Position numbers and translations under genes: made by a program
The notes under the pieces: generated by a model
Databases searched by the model: none
Told to the model about the DNA's origin: nothing
What the model saw: the letters and a program-made list of their open reading frames with translations, nothing else
Assembly (NCBI GenBank): GCA_029987245.1
Contig: DALTWG010000004.1
Coordinates: 1 to 52,747, forward strand
DNA length: 52,747 nt
Direction: 5' to 3'
From: Methanocorpusculum sp.
Lineage (GTDB): Archaea; Halobacteriota; Methanomicrobia; Methanomicrobiales; Methanocorpusculaceae
Shown here: positions 42,202-50,460 of the stretch, piece by piece
Layout of the letters: the number at the start of each line of letters is the position of its first letter
Numbering within the stretch: the first letter of the stretch is position 1

Positions 42202-43395
42202 ATGGAACTGATTTCCCGACCGTCTTATATGGACACCTTATTGACGCTCAAAAAGATACCTGATATCAAAGTGATAACCGGAATCAGGCGATGCGGCAAA
42301 TCAAGTCTTCTCGAGCTGTTTATCGCCCATGTTGAACAAACCGAGCCAAAGGCTAACATTATACACATCAATCTGGTGCAAAAAGAAAACGAGCATCTTC
42401 TAAATGCGCAGGCACTCTATGAATTCATAGAAGGACAGTACAAAAAAGGATGCGAAAATATTGTCTGCATCGATGAAATACAGATGTGTGAAGACTTTGA
42501 AAAAGCAGTCAGCTGGCTGTACGAATCGCGCAAATACAATATATACATAACCGGCTCCAATGCGTTTCTCTTATCAGGCGACCTTGCAACACTGTTTACC
42601 GGCAGGTCTTTTGAAATAGAAGTATATCCGTTTTCTCTCTCTGAATTCATGGATTATTTCTCTCTCAGCGATGCAAATGAAGCACTTGACCGCTATATCC
42701 GCTTTGGCGGCATGGCAGGGGCTTATCCGCTTGACAATGCTGCGCTTCAGGCAAGATATATTAATTCGGTGTTTACCACGCTGATTATACGCGACATTCA
42801 GACAAAATACCATATCCGTGACATGCCGCTTTTGCAAAAGATTACTGATTATCTTCTGGACAATATCGCAAATCTCACCTCGGTCAGAAATATTACCGCA
42901 GCTCTGTCTATAGAAAGTGCAGCGTCAAACAACACGGTGTCGGCATATATTCAGCATCTCTGCAATGCGTATCTGTTTTACCGGGTGCGCCGTTATGATA
43001 TTGCCGGCAAAAAATATCTGGCAACGCAGGACAAATACTATCTCTGTGACCATTCGTTTCGCTATGCCCGTCTTGGTACCAAAAATATGGATTACGGCAG
43101 AACGCTGGAAAATATCGTGGCACTGGAACTTATGCGCCGGGGTTATGAAGTCTATGTCGGTGTTCTTTACAAAAAAGAGATTGATTTTGTTGCAGTACGC
43201 CAGCATGAAAAAATCTACATCCAGGTGGCTGAAGATATAAGCAGTCCGGAAACTTTTCAGCGGGAGTGCGAGCCGCTTGAAAAAATCCGCGATTCCTATC
43301 CGAAAATGATTCTTGCAAGAACACGGCATGAGACATATGATTATGAAGGGATTAAAATATGTGATGCGGCCGAGTGGCTTTGCAATAGGGAATAA
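42202..43395 (+). CDS. AAA ATPase with DUF4143-type C-terminus (copy E)
   Basis: 397 residues. Walker A GIRRCGKS at 27-34, Walker B CIDEIQ near 92-97, the ITGSNAFLLSGDLATLFTGRSFEIEVYPFSLSEFM block, and a C-terminal ENIVALELMRRGYEVYVG, KEIDFVAV and KIYIQVAED. It resembles copy D most. It begins at an ATG without a clear Shine-Dalgarno site and probably uses a leaderless transcript from the TATA box at 42167. A 43-bp palindrome precedes the TATA box and a 27-bp perfect palindrome (43459-43485) follows 63 bp past the stop. It separates the FBP genes from the ech operon. Confidence 0.87.
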   Translation: MELISRPSYMDTLLTLKKIPDIKVITGIRRCGKSSLLELFIAHVEQTEPKANIIHINLVQKENEHLLNAQALYEFIEGQYKKGCENIVCIDEIQMCEDFEKAVSWLYESRKYNIYITGSNAFLLSGDLATLFTGRSFEIEVYPFSLSEFMDYFSLSDANEALDRYIRFGGMAGAYPLDNAALQARYINSVFTTLIIRDIQTKYHIRDMPLLQKITDYLLDNIANLTSVRNITAALSIESAASNNTVSAYIQHLCNAYLFYRVRRYDIAGKKYLATQDKYYLCDHSFRYARLGTKNMDYGRTLENIVALELMRRGYEVYVGVLYKKEIDFVAVRQHEKIYIQVAEDISSPETFQRECEPLEKIRDSYPKMILARTRHETYDYEGIKICDAAEWLCNRE

Positions 43396-43458
43396 AGGGC
43401 GGTGGTTTATAGTTCATCCATAAAAAACGGGTGTATTTTCATTTGTTTCTTTCTCTGT

Positions 43459-43485
43459 GAACTATCCGGAAATTCCGGATAGTTC
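43459..43485. repeat. 27-bp perfect palindrome downstream of ATPase copy E
   Basis: Perfect 13-nt arms GAACTATCCGGAA around a single A. It is outside any gene. Its length and arm size equal those of the palindromes inside the two DUF1016 genes. It may be a solo element, a remnant of such a gene, or a terminator stem, but no T-run follows. Confidence 0.75.
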
Positions 43486-43664
43486 GCCATCCCTATTTAA
43501 GCATATCTTTTTGTTTATCTCTTTAAATTTGTCTCTGATTTTGATTTTTACGTGAATTAAGAATCTATTTGCAGATTTTTGAACACTCATTCTCTCATTA
43601 GTTTTTCCCGGGTATCCCAAATTTGGATTAGAAAATCAATTGAAAGATAGTCACTAAAAACAGA

Positions 43665-43692
43665 GAAAAAAGAAGAGTCCCTTCTACTCTTC
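43665..43692 (-). terminator. Hairpin terminator of the ech operon
   Basis: On the minus strand GAAGAGT and ACTCTTC form a perfect 7-bp stem (43672-43692) with a 7-nt loop, and a run of T follows (A-run 43666-43671 on the plus strand). The stem overlaps the TAG stop codon of echF. Confidence 0.65.
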
Positions 43693-44052
43693 CTTCTTCG
43701 GCCGTTCCGGCTTTACATACGTTATTGCTATTGTTTCCACGCCCCGCTCGCCCGCCGTTGCCGCCGCAGAATACTCGTTTCCAAACGACAGCGCCTTGAA
43801 CTTGCAAAGCTCCACGCACTGCAGACAGATAATACACCGGAACCGGTCGATGGTCCAGGTTTTATTCGCTCTGTCCACCACAATCGCCTGAGAAGGACAG
43901 CGCTTCTGACAAAGCGAACAAGAAGTGCATTTTGCCGGGTCAACAATAATATGACCCCGTGTTGCCTCAAACCGCTTGGCAGGCTCATTCGGGAACCGGA
44001 TAGTAGCCGGCTTTTTCGTAAACTGCTTTAAGACCGTTTTTAACATTTTCAT
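43684..44052 (-). CDS. echF: Ech hydrogenase subunit F, two-[4Fe-4S] ferredoxin
   Basis: 122 residues. Two [4Fe-4S] motifs, CTSCSLCQKRCP and CIICLQCVELCK, place it as the polyferredoxin-like subunit that hands electrons to EchE/EchC. The start chosen (ATG 44052, MKMLKTVLKQF) follows the echE stop by 5 bp. The N-terminal 25 residues are basic; the tail (ITYVKPERPKKEE) is charged. Confidence 0.93.
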   Translation of the reverse strand: MKMLKTVLKQFTKKPATIRFPNEPAKRFEATRGHIIVDPAKCTSCSLCQKRCPSQAIVVDRANKTWTIDRFRCIICLQCVELCKFKALSFGNEYSAAATAGERGVETIAITYVKPERPKKEE

Positions 44053-44057
44053 GACAA

Positions 44058-45140
44058 TCAGCGCTCCATACAGCCGATACACGGGTCAATTGTCAAAACA
44101 ATCTGCGGCACATCCGCAAGTTCGCATCCCGGCAGAATCTTAACCAGACTCGGGACATTGGTCAATGTAGGCGTTCTGACACGGAACTGTGTCAGATATT
44201 TGGTGCCGTTGCCTTTGAGATAATGCACCACCTCGCCTCTTGGCTGCTCCGAACGGCTGAAATACTCTCCGTCCGGGTTTCCTTTGACCGCTACGGCGAT
44301 TTCATCGCCTTCCGGCATATCCGAAATAACCCGGCGGATGAGCTCAATTGACTGCAGAACCTCCCTGCACCGCACCTCGACACGGGCATAGCCGTCGCAG
44401 CCCTTCGCCGTTACCGGCCGGAACCCGAGATCGCCGTAGGCAAGATACTCGTTCATGCGCTGGTCCATTGCAAGCCCGCTTGCGCGGGCAACAGGGCCCA
44501 CCGCACCTAACAGATAGGCATCCTCTTTGGAAAGCAGTCCCTTGCCAATAAGCCGCTTTTTCATGATATGGTCGTCTAAGAAGACCTTGTTTAACTCACG
44601 GACCTGGTCTTCGATGCCGTCAAGGCGGTTGTCCATCTGCGAGAGGAACTCATCCGAGATGTTTCGCCTGACACCTCCCACCTTGCAGACACCCTGAATA
44701 ACGCGGCCGCCTGTTGTGGCCTCCATTTCATCCAGAACCGACTCGCGAACCTTCCACGCATTGTAGAACAGACTCTCGAAACCGAGCGAATCCGCAAACA
44801 GACCGAGCCACAACAGATGGCTGTGAATACGCGAGTACTCGCCCCAGAGCGTTCTCAGATAATTCGCCCGTTTCGGGATTTCAATGCCCATCAGGCCTTC
44901 AATTCCCTGACAGTAGGTGGACGAATGCGTAAAACTGCAGATACCGCAGATACGCTCGGCTAAATACACAAAATCCTGATACTCGCGGCGGTCGACCAGA
45001 CTTTCCAGACCCCGGTGGACATAACCGATGGAAGGAATCGCCTCAACGACTTTTTCGTCTTCCAGGACCAGATCAAGGTGAATCGGCTCAGGAAGCACCG
45101 GGTGCTGGGGGCCGAACGGGACAACGGTTCTTCCGCTCAT
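44058..45140 (-). CDS. echE: Ech hydrogenase large subunit (NiFe)
   Basis: 360 residues. It carries the Ni-Fe active site: N-terminal RICGICSFTHS and C-terminal DPCIGCMER, both CxxC pairs intact, as in group 4 membrane-bound hydrogenases. Unlike classical large subunits it has no cleaved C-terminal extension past the second CxxC, which is typical of Ech. It couples ferredoxin oxidation/reduction with H2 and ion movement through EchA/B. Overlaps echD by 4 bp. Confidence 0.95.
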   Translation of the reverse strand: MSGRTVVPFGPQHPVLPEPIHLDLVLEDEKVVEAIPSIGYVHRGLESLVDRREYQDFVYLAERICGICSFTHSSTYCQGIEGLMGIEIPKRANYLRTLWGEYSRIHSHLLWLGLFADSLGFESLFYNAWKVRESVLDEMEATTGGRVIQGVCKVGGVRRNISDEFLSQMDNRLDGIEDQVRELNKVFLDDHIMKKRLIGKGLLSKEDAYLLGAVGPVARASGLAMDQRMNEYLAYGDLGFRPVTAKGCDGYARVEVRCREVLQSIELIRRVISDMPEGDEIAVAVKGNPDGEYFSRSEQPRGEVVHYLKGNGTKYLTQFRVRTPTLTNVPSLVKILPGCELADVPQIVLTIDPCIGCMER

Positions 45141-45541
45141 TTTTCCTCCTCCTTTGTCTTCTCCTTTGCTTCCTTAGGTACTTTCGTCACTTTCGGCGCG
45201 GGGGCGCCCTCCTTTTTCTTAAACGGGAAGGGAACAGATGTTCTGATAAACGTGCCGCCGAAATCAAGCGTCATGCCTTCGAAAGTAAAGCCGTAGAGGT
45301 CGTGGATTTCGTTTTCATAGACAAATGCGCCCGGATAGGCAGAGCCTATGGAGGGAATCTTTTCCCCGTCGGCAACACTGATGCGCTCATGCACCACAGC
45401 CCCGTCCTTGTCAAAGGAGTAGGTGATGTCATAGCCGGGCTCTGCCGGTGTGCAGGTCATAACAACCAGCCGGTAGCCGTCTGATTTCATTTTTTCAGCC
45501 GTCTTTCTGATATTTCCTTTTACAACCGATGTTACATCCAT
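45137..45541 (-). CDS. echD: Ech hydrogenase subunit D (NuoC-like)
   Basis: 134 residues, longer than minimal relatives. The NuoC-like fold is in residues 1-105 (YRLVVMTCTPAEPGYDITYSF, then ENEIHDLYGFTFEGM). The last 30 residues form a Lys/Glu-rich tail (KKEGAPAPKVTKVPKEAKEKTKEEEK) that looks like a flexible extension or docking segment. It abuts echC directly and overlaps echE by 4 bp. Confidence 0.88.
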   Translation of the reverse strand: MDVTSVVKGNIRKTAEKMKSDGYRLVVMTCTPAEPGYDITYSFDKDGAVVHERISVADGEKIPSIGSAYPGAFVYENEIHDLYGFTFEGMTLDFGGTFIRTSVPFPFKKKEGAPAPKVTKVPKEAKEKTKEEEK

Positions 45542-45979
45542 TTATTTTCCCTCCGCATCGCACTTGGCACGTTTTTCCTCTAAAACACCGATGGCTTTTA
45601 CCACGCCCTCGATAAGCGCCTCCGGTCTTACCGAGCATCCCGGCACATAGACATCGACCGGAATTATCGTGTCAACACCGCCGGAAACATTGTAACAGTC
45701 GCGGAATACACCGCCTGAGCACGCACAGATACCTACCGCCATCACGACCTTGGGCTCGGGAATCTGGTCATAGAGGTTTTTCAAAACCTCTTTGTTCTGC
45801 TCGTTCACGCCGCCCGTTACCACAAAAATATCTGCATGGGCCGGATTTCCGGTATTTACAATACCAAACCGCTCGACATCATAGAGCGGTGTAAGCGCTG
45901 CCAGTATTTCAATATCACAGCCGTTGCAGCTGGATGCATTGTAATGCAGTAACCACGGGGATTTTGCTGCCGAACTCAT
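45542..45979 (-). CDS. echC: Ech hydrogenase small subunit (NuoB-like)
   Basis: 145 residues. The proximal [4Fe-4S] cluster Cys residues are visible in SCNGCDIEILAAL, GICACSGGVF and VYVPGCSVRPE. Start chosen at ATG 45979 (MSSAAKSPW), which overlaps echB by 4 bp; a longer frame from 46051 would lie in echB. Confidence 0.94.
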   Translation of the reverse strand: MSSAAKSPWLLHYNASSCNGCDIEILAALTPLYDVERFGIVNTGNPAHADIFVVTGGVNEQNKEVLKNLYDQIPEPKVVMAVGICACSGGVFRDCYNVSGGVDTIIPVDVYVPGCSVRPEALIEGVVKAIGVLEEKRAKCDAEGK

Positions 45980-46866
45980 AATATGCCTCCGATTTGAAGA
46001 ACTCCTATGACACACAGGTTTAAGACACACAGGATAATCGTGACTGCCCACAGGAACTTTACCGTCATCTTCCAGGTGACTCTCGGATATACATTGTCGA
46101 TGATAATTTCAAGGAAATAGCAGAGAAGCGCAACAATTACGCCGATAGCAAGCATCAGAGGGCTTCCGCCGAAGAAAAGCACTATCATTGCCAAGAGCAG
46201 AACCGTCTCGTACCAGTGGGCGATTTCCACTTTGGCAAGCGTTTTGCCCGAAAGCGACGCGGTTACACCTTTGACTAACTCCTGATGCGCGTGATGGGAG
46301 GTTGAGATATCGAACGGGGATTTGCGCATCTTTAAGGTCAGAATGGCGAATAACGTCAGGAAGACTCCCGGAAGGTAAGCGACAGCCGGAAGTCCCGAAG
46401 CGCAGAACATTTCATTCACGGCGAATGTGCCGAAAATCATGAAAAATCCCGCTGCAAGCAGAATCAGGAGAGGTTCTGCAATCATTACCGAAATTAACTC
46501 ACGTTCCGCGCCCACATGCGAATACGGGGCGTTTGCGGCGTAAGCTGCCACAATCAGGAATGTGTGCGCCAGTGCAAGCGTAAAGACCACTAACAGGAGA
46601 TTTCCGCCCGCGCCGAAAACCGCTCCGGCTGCCGCGATAAAGATAAGGTATCCTGCGGTCATGAAGCCTTCAACCGGGTTTGCAAACGCCTTTTCCTTGT
46701 GCCAAAGTTTCGCTACATCATAGAACGGCTGCAGTATGGGCGGGCCGACACGCGACTGCATCCGTGCTGTAAGTATCCGGTCTATTCCTGCAAGAATTCC
46801 GCCGGCAAACGGCGCTGCAATCAGGAAAATGGCGGCGCCAAGTACGGCAAAGAGTATTTCGTTCAT
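45976..46866 (-). CDS. echB: Ech hydrogenase membrane subunit B (NuoH-like)
   Basis: 296 residues with about eight transmembrane helices. The conserved DRILTARMQSRVGPPILQPFYDVAKLWHKE block and the KMRKSPFDISTSHHAHQELVKG loop (quinone-site-like region of NuoH, contacts the hydrogenase module) are clear. Probably couples the redox module to the ion-moving antiporter subunit EchA. Overlaps echA by 4 bp. Confidence 0.95.
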   Translation of the reverse strand: MNEILFAVLGAAIFLIAAPFAGGILAGIDRILTARMQSRVGPPILQPFYDVAKLWHKEKAFANPVEGFMTAGYLIFIAAAGAVFGAGGNLLLVVFTLALAHTFLIVAAYAANAPYSHVGAERELISVMIAEPLLILLAAGFFMIFGTFAVNEMFCASGLPAVAYLPGVFLTLFAILTLKMRKSPFDISTSHHAHQELVKGVTASLSGKTLAKVEIAHWYETVLLLAMIVLFFGGSPLMLAIGVIVALLCYFLEIIIDNVYPRVTWKMTVKFLWAVTIILCVLNLCVIGVLQIGGIL

Positions 46867-48800
46867 AAGAGCACCCCCATGAAGCCGAGAATAAACATTG
46901 CTGCGATAATCAGAATCGAAATCAGCCAGGACGGCTTAATCAGGACCTTTTCACCGCAGTACTCCTCGAAGTAGTAGTTCGAGGTCTTTGCCTCCTTCCA
47001 GACACCGAGACTGCCAAGGAATCTGCCTTCCGCGTTTACCGCACGGCCGTTTAAGTACGGGGCAAGCGTGCGGCCCTGGCGCACTGTAAATACGGAGGCA
47101 TAGATTAACAGACCTAAGATTACCACAAGAAGCGTCCAGATAAGGAGCGTGTCGATACCGAAAACGCCGGCTGTTCCGGCTGCGGATTCGTAAATGCGCA
47201 GCAGATAATTCTTAATGCCGAAGATATTTACCGCCGGGAAGGAAATCATTGCAAGAATCACTAATACGCCGATGGACACAACCGGAATCTTTTCCGAGGC
47301 ATGGAGTTTTGTCTCTTCCAAGGCCGGCTTTGCCATTCTCATGTAAAGTTTGCCAAGCCACTTGGTCCAGAAAAAGACCGTGAACGCGCTTCCAAATGCT
47401 AAAAGCACGACAAAGACAAAGCCTAAAGGCGCTGTCAGGAATGCTTCGAGAGCCGCCCATTTGGAAATGAGCATACCAAACGGCGCCAAATACATTCCTG
47501 CAATGCCGATAACCATCATGGCGGCAAGAAGCGGCTGGCGGCCGAGCAGGGCGTCCATATCTTCGATGTCGCGGCTGCCGATTTTGTGTTCGACCGCGCC
47601 GACGCAGAGGAAGAGAAGCGCTTTTGCGACCGCGTGGAAGATTATGAGGAAAATGGCCGCCGTTACCGCTTCAGGCGTGCCGATGCCGGCGCAGGCCACA
47701 ATCAGGCCGAGGTTTGCAATCGTTGAGTAGGCAAGCACCTTTTTGGCATTGCTCTGGGAAATGGCAAGCGCCGAGGTTGCGGCAAAGGTAAACATGCCGA
47801 CAAGGGCAAGCGCAATTCCCACCCAGCTCTGGCAAAAGAGCGGGGCAAAAATTACCAGCAGGTAGACGCCCGCCTTTACCATGGTTGATGAATGCAGGAG
47901 GGCGGAAACCGGTGTTGGCGCCACCATTGCGCCGGTAAGCCAGGTGCTAAAGGGCATCTGGGCGGCCTTGGTAAGTCCGGCGAGAGCAATGAGGGCAAGC
48001 GGCAGGCCGAGCGCCGCGACGTTGTCATAGGCAAGCAGCGTCGGGATGTCAAGCAGATTTACCGAGGTGTCTGTAAGGCATAAGGCGATTATGGCGCCGG
48101 TGAAGGCGATTCCGCCGATTAAATTCATCCAGACGGCCCTGAAGGAATTCGTGACCGCTTCCGGCGTTTTGGAATATCCTATCAGAAGGAATGAGCATAA
48201 CGTGGTTATCTCCCAGAAGCAGATAAGATACTGCAGACTGCAGGTAAGCACAATGCCAAACATCGCCGAGAGGAAGAGGAACAGAATGGCAAAGAAGAAG
48301 CGTTTCCGTTCCGGGACGTCTTTTTGATGTTCGTGATAATCTTTCATGTAGCCGAGGGCGTAAACGCAGATAAGTGTGCCGATTATGCCGATAATCAGTA
48401 CCATTATAAGCGAAAGCTCGTTTATCATGAAGATGTTTTGGGCATGGTTTGTGTTGATGCCGGAAAATTCCAGGAAGATGAGCACTCCTGCCTGAATTAC
48501 CGCGAGGACCGCCGGAAGTATGCGCTTGTACTTCACGGCAAGGCCCAGTATAATGAGGGCTATCGCTAATTCTATTATGAACAATAGAATCGGCACCGCC
48601 TCGAGACCGGCGAGTTCGCATACCATGGATTTTCCCCACGCGCTTACCGTAAGGAAAATACTTGCCGCGATTACTATCACCGTTGTTACCGCCGTTATGC
48701 CGTTTCTAAGCGTATCCTGCCTGAAAACAGCGAGAAGCGCCGCTGCTATAAGCGGAAGAAACAGAAGCAGCATAATGGTTATGAGTTCCTGTGTGATCAT
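46863..48800 (-). CDS. echA: Ech hydrogenase membrane subunit A (NuoL/Mrp antiporter-like)
   Basis: 645 residues, about 16 transmembrane helices. The antiporter core has the lysine-containing LTKAAQMPFSTWLTGAMVAPTPVSALLHSSTMVKAGVYLL region and the HAVAKALLFLCVGAVEHK region, both required for ion translocation. The open frame begins at 48836, but I place the start at the ATG at 48800 (MITQELITIM), because a TATA-like ATTTATAATG at about 48838-48847 puts transcription initiation near 48815. First gene of the six-gene ech operon, which together makes the membrane-bound ferredoxin:H2 enzyme. Confidence 0.92.
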   Translation of the reverse strand: MITQELITIMLLLFLPLIAAALLAVFRQDTLRNGITAVTTVIVIAASIFLTVSAWGKSMVCELAGLEAVPILLFIIELAIALIILGLAVKYKRILPAVLAVIQAGVLIFLEFSGINTNHAQNIFMINELSLIMVLIIGIIGTLICVYALGYMKDYHEHQKDVPERKRFFFAILFLFLSAMFGIVLTCSLQYLICFWEITTLCSFLLIGYSKTPEAVTNSFRAVWMNLIGGIAFTGAIIALCLTDTSVNLLDIPTLLAYDNVAALGLPLALIALAGLTKAAQMPFSTWLTGAMVAPTPVSALLHSSTMVKAGVYLLVIFAPLFCQSWVGIALALVGMFTFAATSALAISQSNAKKVLAYSTIANLGLIVACAGIGTPEAVTAAIFLIIFHAVAKALLFLCVGAVEHKIGSRDIEDMDALLGRQPLLAAMMVIGIAGMYLAPFGMLISKWAALEAFLTAPLGFVFVVLLAFGSAFTVFFWTKWLGKLYMRMAKPALEETKLHASEKIPVVSIGVLVILAMISFPAVNIFGIKNYLLRIYESAAGTAGVFGIDTLLIWTLLVVILGLLIYASVFTVRQGRTLAPYLNGRAVNAEGRFLGSLGVWKEAKTSNYYFEEYCGEKVLIKPSWLISILIIAAMFILGFMGVLL

Positions 48801-48802
48801 TG

Positions 48803-48819
48803 TATCACTTATAGTGATA
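48803..48819. promoter_or_regulatory. 17-bp palindrome in the ech promoter/leader
   Basis: Perfect 7-nt arms TATCACT and AGTGATA around TAT, ending 3 nt before the echA start codon and lying about 20-45 nt past the TATA box (48838-48847), so it covers the expected transcription start. A likely operator for the ech operon; the regulator is not identified. Confidence 0.55.
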
Positions 48820-48918
48820 GTATTTGTATCTAACATTATAAATCATTAAGGTTTGAGTGTGCGAAAAAGGGGGCGGGAGGGGGCAAAGAGGTGTGACGGC
48901 GCGGGGTGTGAGGTGCGG

Positions 48919-50226
48919 TCAGCCGGCAAGGAGATTTTTCAGGTGCCCTGCGCAAAACAACGGCAGCAAAAGAAGCGTCCCGTATTCGTCTTCTGCCTCG
49001 CCGGCGTTTTTCAGACTGAATCTGACGGCATATTCCGGACAAAAGCGCTCCCGGTATACTGCAAGACTTTTTCCGCCGGTGCGGGTTCCGGCTTTTACCT
49101 CAACCGGGATTATATGCTTTCCTTCCTGGATTACAAACTCGACTTCTGCTTTGTTGCCGGATTTCCAGTAATAGACCGGGTCGCCGGTGTGTGCCATAAG
49201 CTGGGTGAGAACGAAATTTTCCGCAATTGCGCCGCGAAGATAACTGTATTCGTGTGCGCCGGAAAAAATCTCTTCCGCCGGAAACCGGCTCATTTTGCGA
49301 AGAAGCCCGACGTCGCAAAGATAGACTTTGAAGGATGCTGCGCCACTGGCTGCTGACAAGGGATAGAGCGGTTTGTCTATTGCGTCGATTTTATACACCA
49401 TGCCGGCGCTTATCAGCCATTCGAGGGCGCCGGAAAGTGAGCGTGCTCTTCCTGTCTTGATGACGTTTGCATACACAAATTTCCGGTTTTCTTTTGCAAG
49501 CTGGTTTGGTATCTCGCGCCAGAGTGCAGAGAGTTTGGGAAAGTCTGCTGCCGGGGCGTGTTTTGCGAAGTCGAGTTCATAGCCGTTTAAGATATTTTCA
49601 AGTATCGCGTCAACTTTGTTTTTGGCATGCGTCTTTGTCCAGGCAAGGACTGCTTCGGGCATGCCTCCGGTAAAAATGTAGTCGCGCCACCAGGGTTGTA
49701 ACTCTTCGACGAGTGTTGGCGAAAGGGGTTTTGCAAGAGCGTCTGCAAGGTATTCCTCGTTGTTTGCAAGGAGGAATTCGGCAAAGTCCATGGGGCAAAG
49801 AGTAAGAAAGGTAACTTTTCCGACAGGAAAGGAAAGCGGTTTTGCAAGGGCTGTGCCTAAAAGGGAGCCGGCACAGAGGATGGCAAGATCAGGTTTCTGC
49901 TCGCAGAAATATTTGAGCGAGGTAAGTGCGTTGGGGCAGAACTGGATTTCGTCGAAGATGACGGCGGTGTTTTTTTCATCGATTTTTTTGCGGCGAAGGT
50001 CGCTTAGTTCCCGGAGTATGCGGTCGGGGTCAAGGTTTCGTTCAAAGATGTTTTGCAGGGTGCGGTCGCCTTCGAAGGTAAAGTAAGCCGTGTCTTTGAA
50101 GTTTTTTGCCGCGAAGTCTTTCAGTATCCAGGTTTTTCCGCACTGGCGCACACCTTTGAGTATCAGGGGTTTGCGGGGGTAAGTGTTTTTCCAGGCGAGG
50201 AGGTCGTTTGTTATGTGTCGAAACAT
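48919..50226 (-). CDS. AAA ATPase with DUF4143-type C-terminus (copy F)
   Basis: 435 residues from the ATG at 50226 (MFRHITNDLLAWKNTYPRKPLI); the open frame extends to 50418, but that extra part is not family-like. Walker A GVRQCGKT at 25-32, Walker B IFDEIQFCPNAL near 99-110, then the AGSLLGTALAKPLSFPVGKV block, and a C-terminal AENFVLTQLMAH, WKSGNKAEVEFVIQ and IPVEVKAG, which keeps the E..K spacing of a PDDEXK-type core (EVEF...EVK). It belongs to a different subgroup from copies B to E and matches the common bacterial DUF4143 form. A palindrome (50254-50277) lies 27 nt upstream. It follows the ech operon convergently arranged in time, being on the same strand and upstream of echA. Confidence 0.88.
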   Translation of the reverse strand: MFRHITNDLLAWKNTYPRKPLILKGVRQCGKTWILKDFAAKNFKDTAYFTFEGDRTLQNIFERNLDPDRILRELSDLRRKKIDEKNTAVIFDEIQFCPNALTSLKYFCEQKPDLAILCAGSLLGTALAKPLSFPVGKVTFLTLCPMDFAEFLLANNEEYLADALAKPLSPTLVEELQPWWRDYIFTGGMPEAVLAWTKTHAKNKVDAILENILNGYELDFAKHAPAADFPKLSALWREIPNQLAKENRKFVYANVIKTGRARSLSGALEWLISAGMVYKIDAIDKPLYPLSAASGAASFKVYLCDVGLLRKMSRFPAEEIFSGAHEYSYLRGAIAENFVLTQLMAHTGDPVYYWKSGNKAEVEFVIQEGKHIIPVEVKAGTRTGGKSLAVYRERFCPEYAVRFSLKNAGEAEDEYGTLLLLPLFCAGHLKNLLAG

Positions 50227-50253
50227 GGCAGTCGTGCCGGATTTATGGTGGGT

Positions 50254-50277
50254 AAAAATGGCATGTGTGCCACTTTT
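50254..50277. repeat. 24-bp palindrome upstream of ATPase copy F
   Basis: Arms AAAAATGGCA (50254-50263) and TGCCACTTTT (50268-50277) around TGTG pair at 9 of 10 positions. A related shorter copy, ATGGCAGTCGTGCC, overlaps the start codon at 50225-50238, so two similar inverted sites occur in 55 bp. The core (TGGCA/TGCCA) resembles that of the copy C palindrome. Confidence 0.65.
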
Positions 50278-50460
50278 CAATACATAATGGGTTGTATGAG
50301 GGGATAAAGGTTTGCCGGGCGGGGGGTATTTTTCCGGCGGTACTGTATGAACGAAAGTGACCGGTTTTTCTAAACGCACATACAAACTATTAGCAGACGA
50401 GCCGTAATTTTTTTTCATTGACCGGAGAGAAGAAGAGGTTTATCCTCCCTTCCCCTTCTC

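Noticed and set aside
43459..43485. Intrinsic terminator of ATPase copy E
   Set aside because: The stem is perfect but no T-run follows on either strand; the ech terminator at 43665 has one.
50227..50418. N-terminal 64-residue extension of ATPase copy F
   Set aside because: It lacks family similarity and runs across the palindrome; the ATG at 50226 matches the start of homologues.
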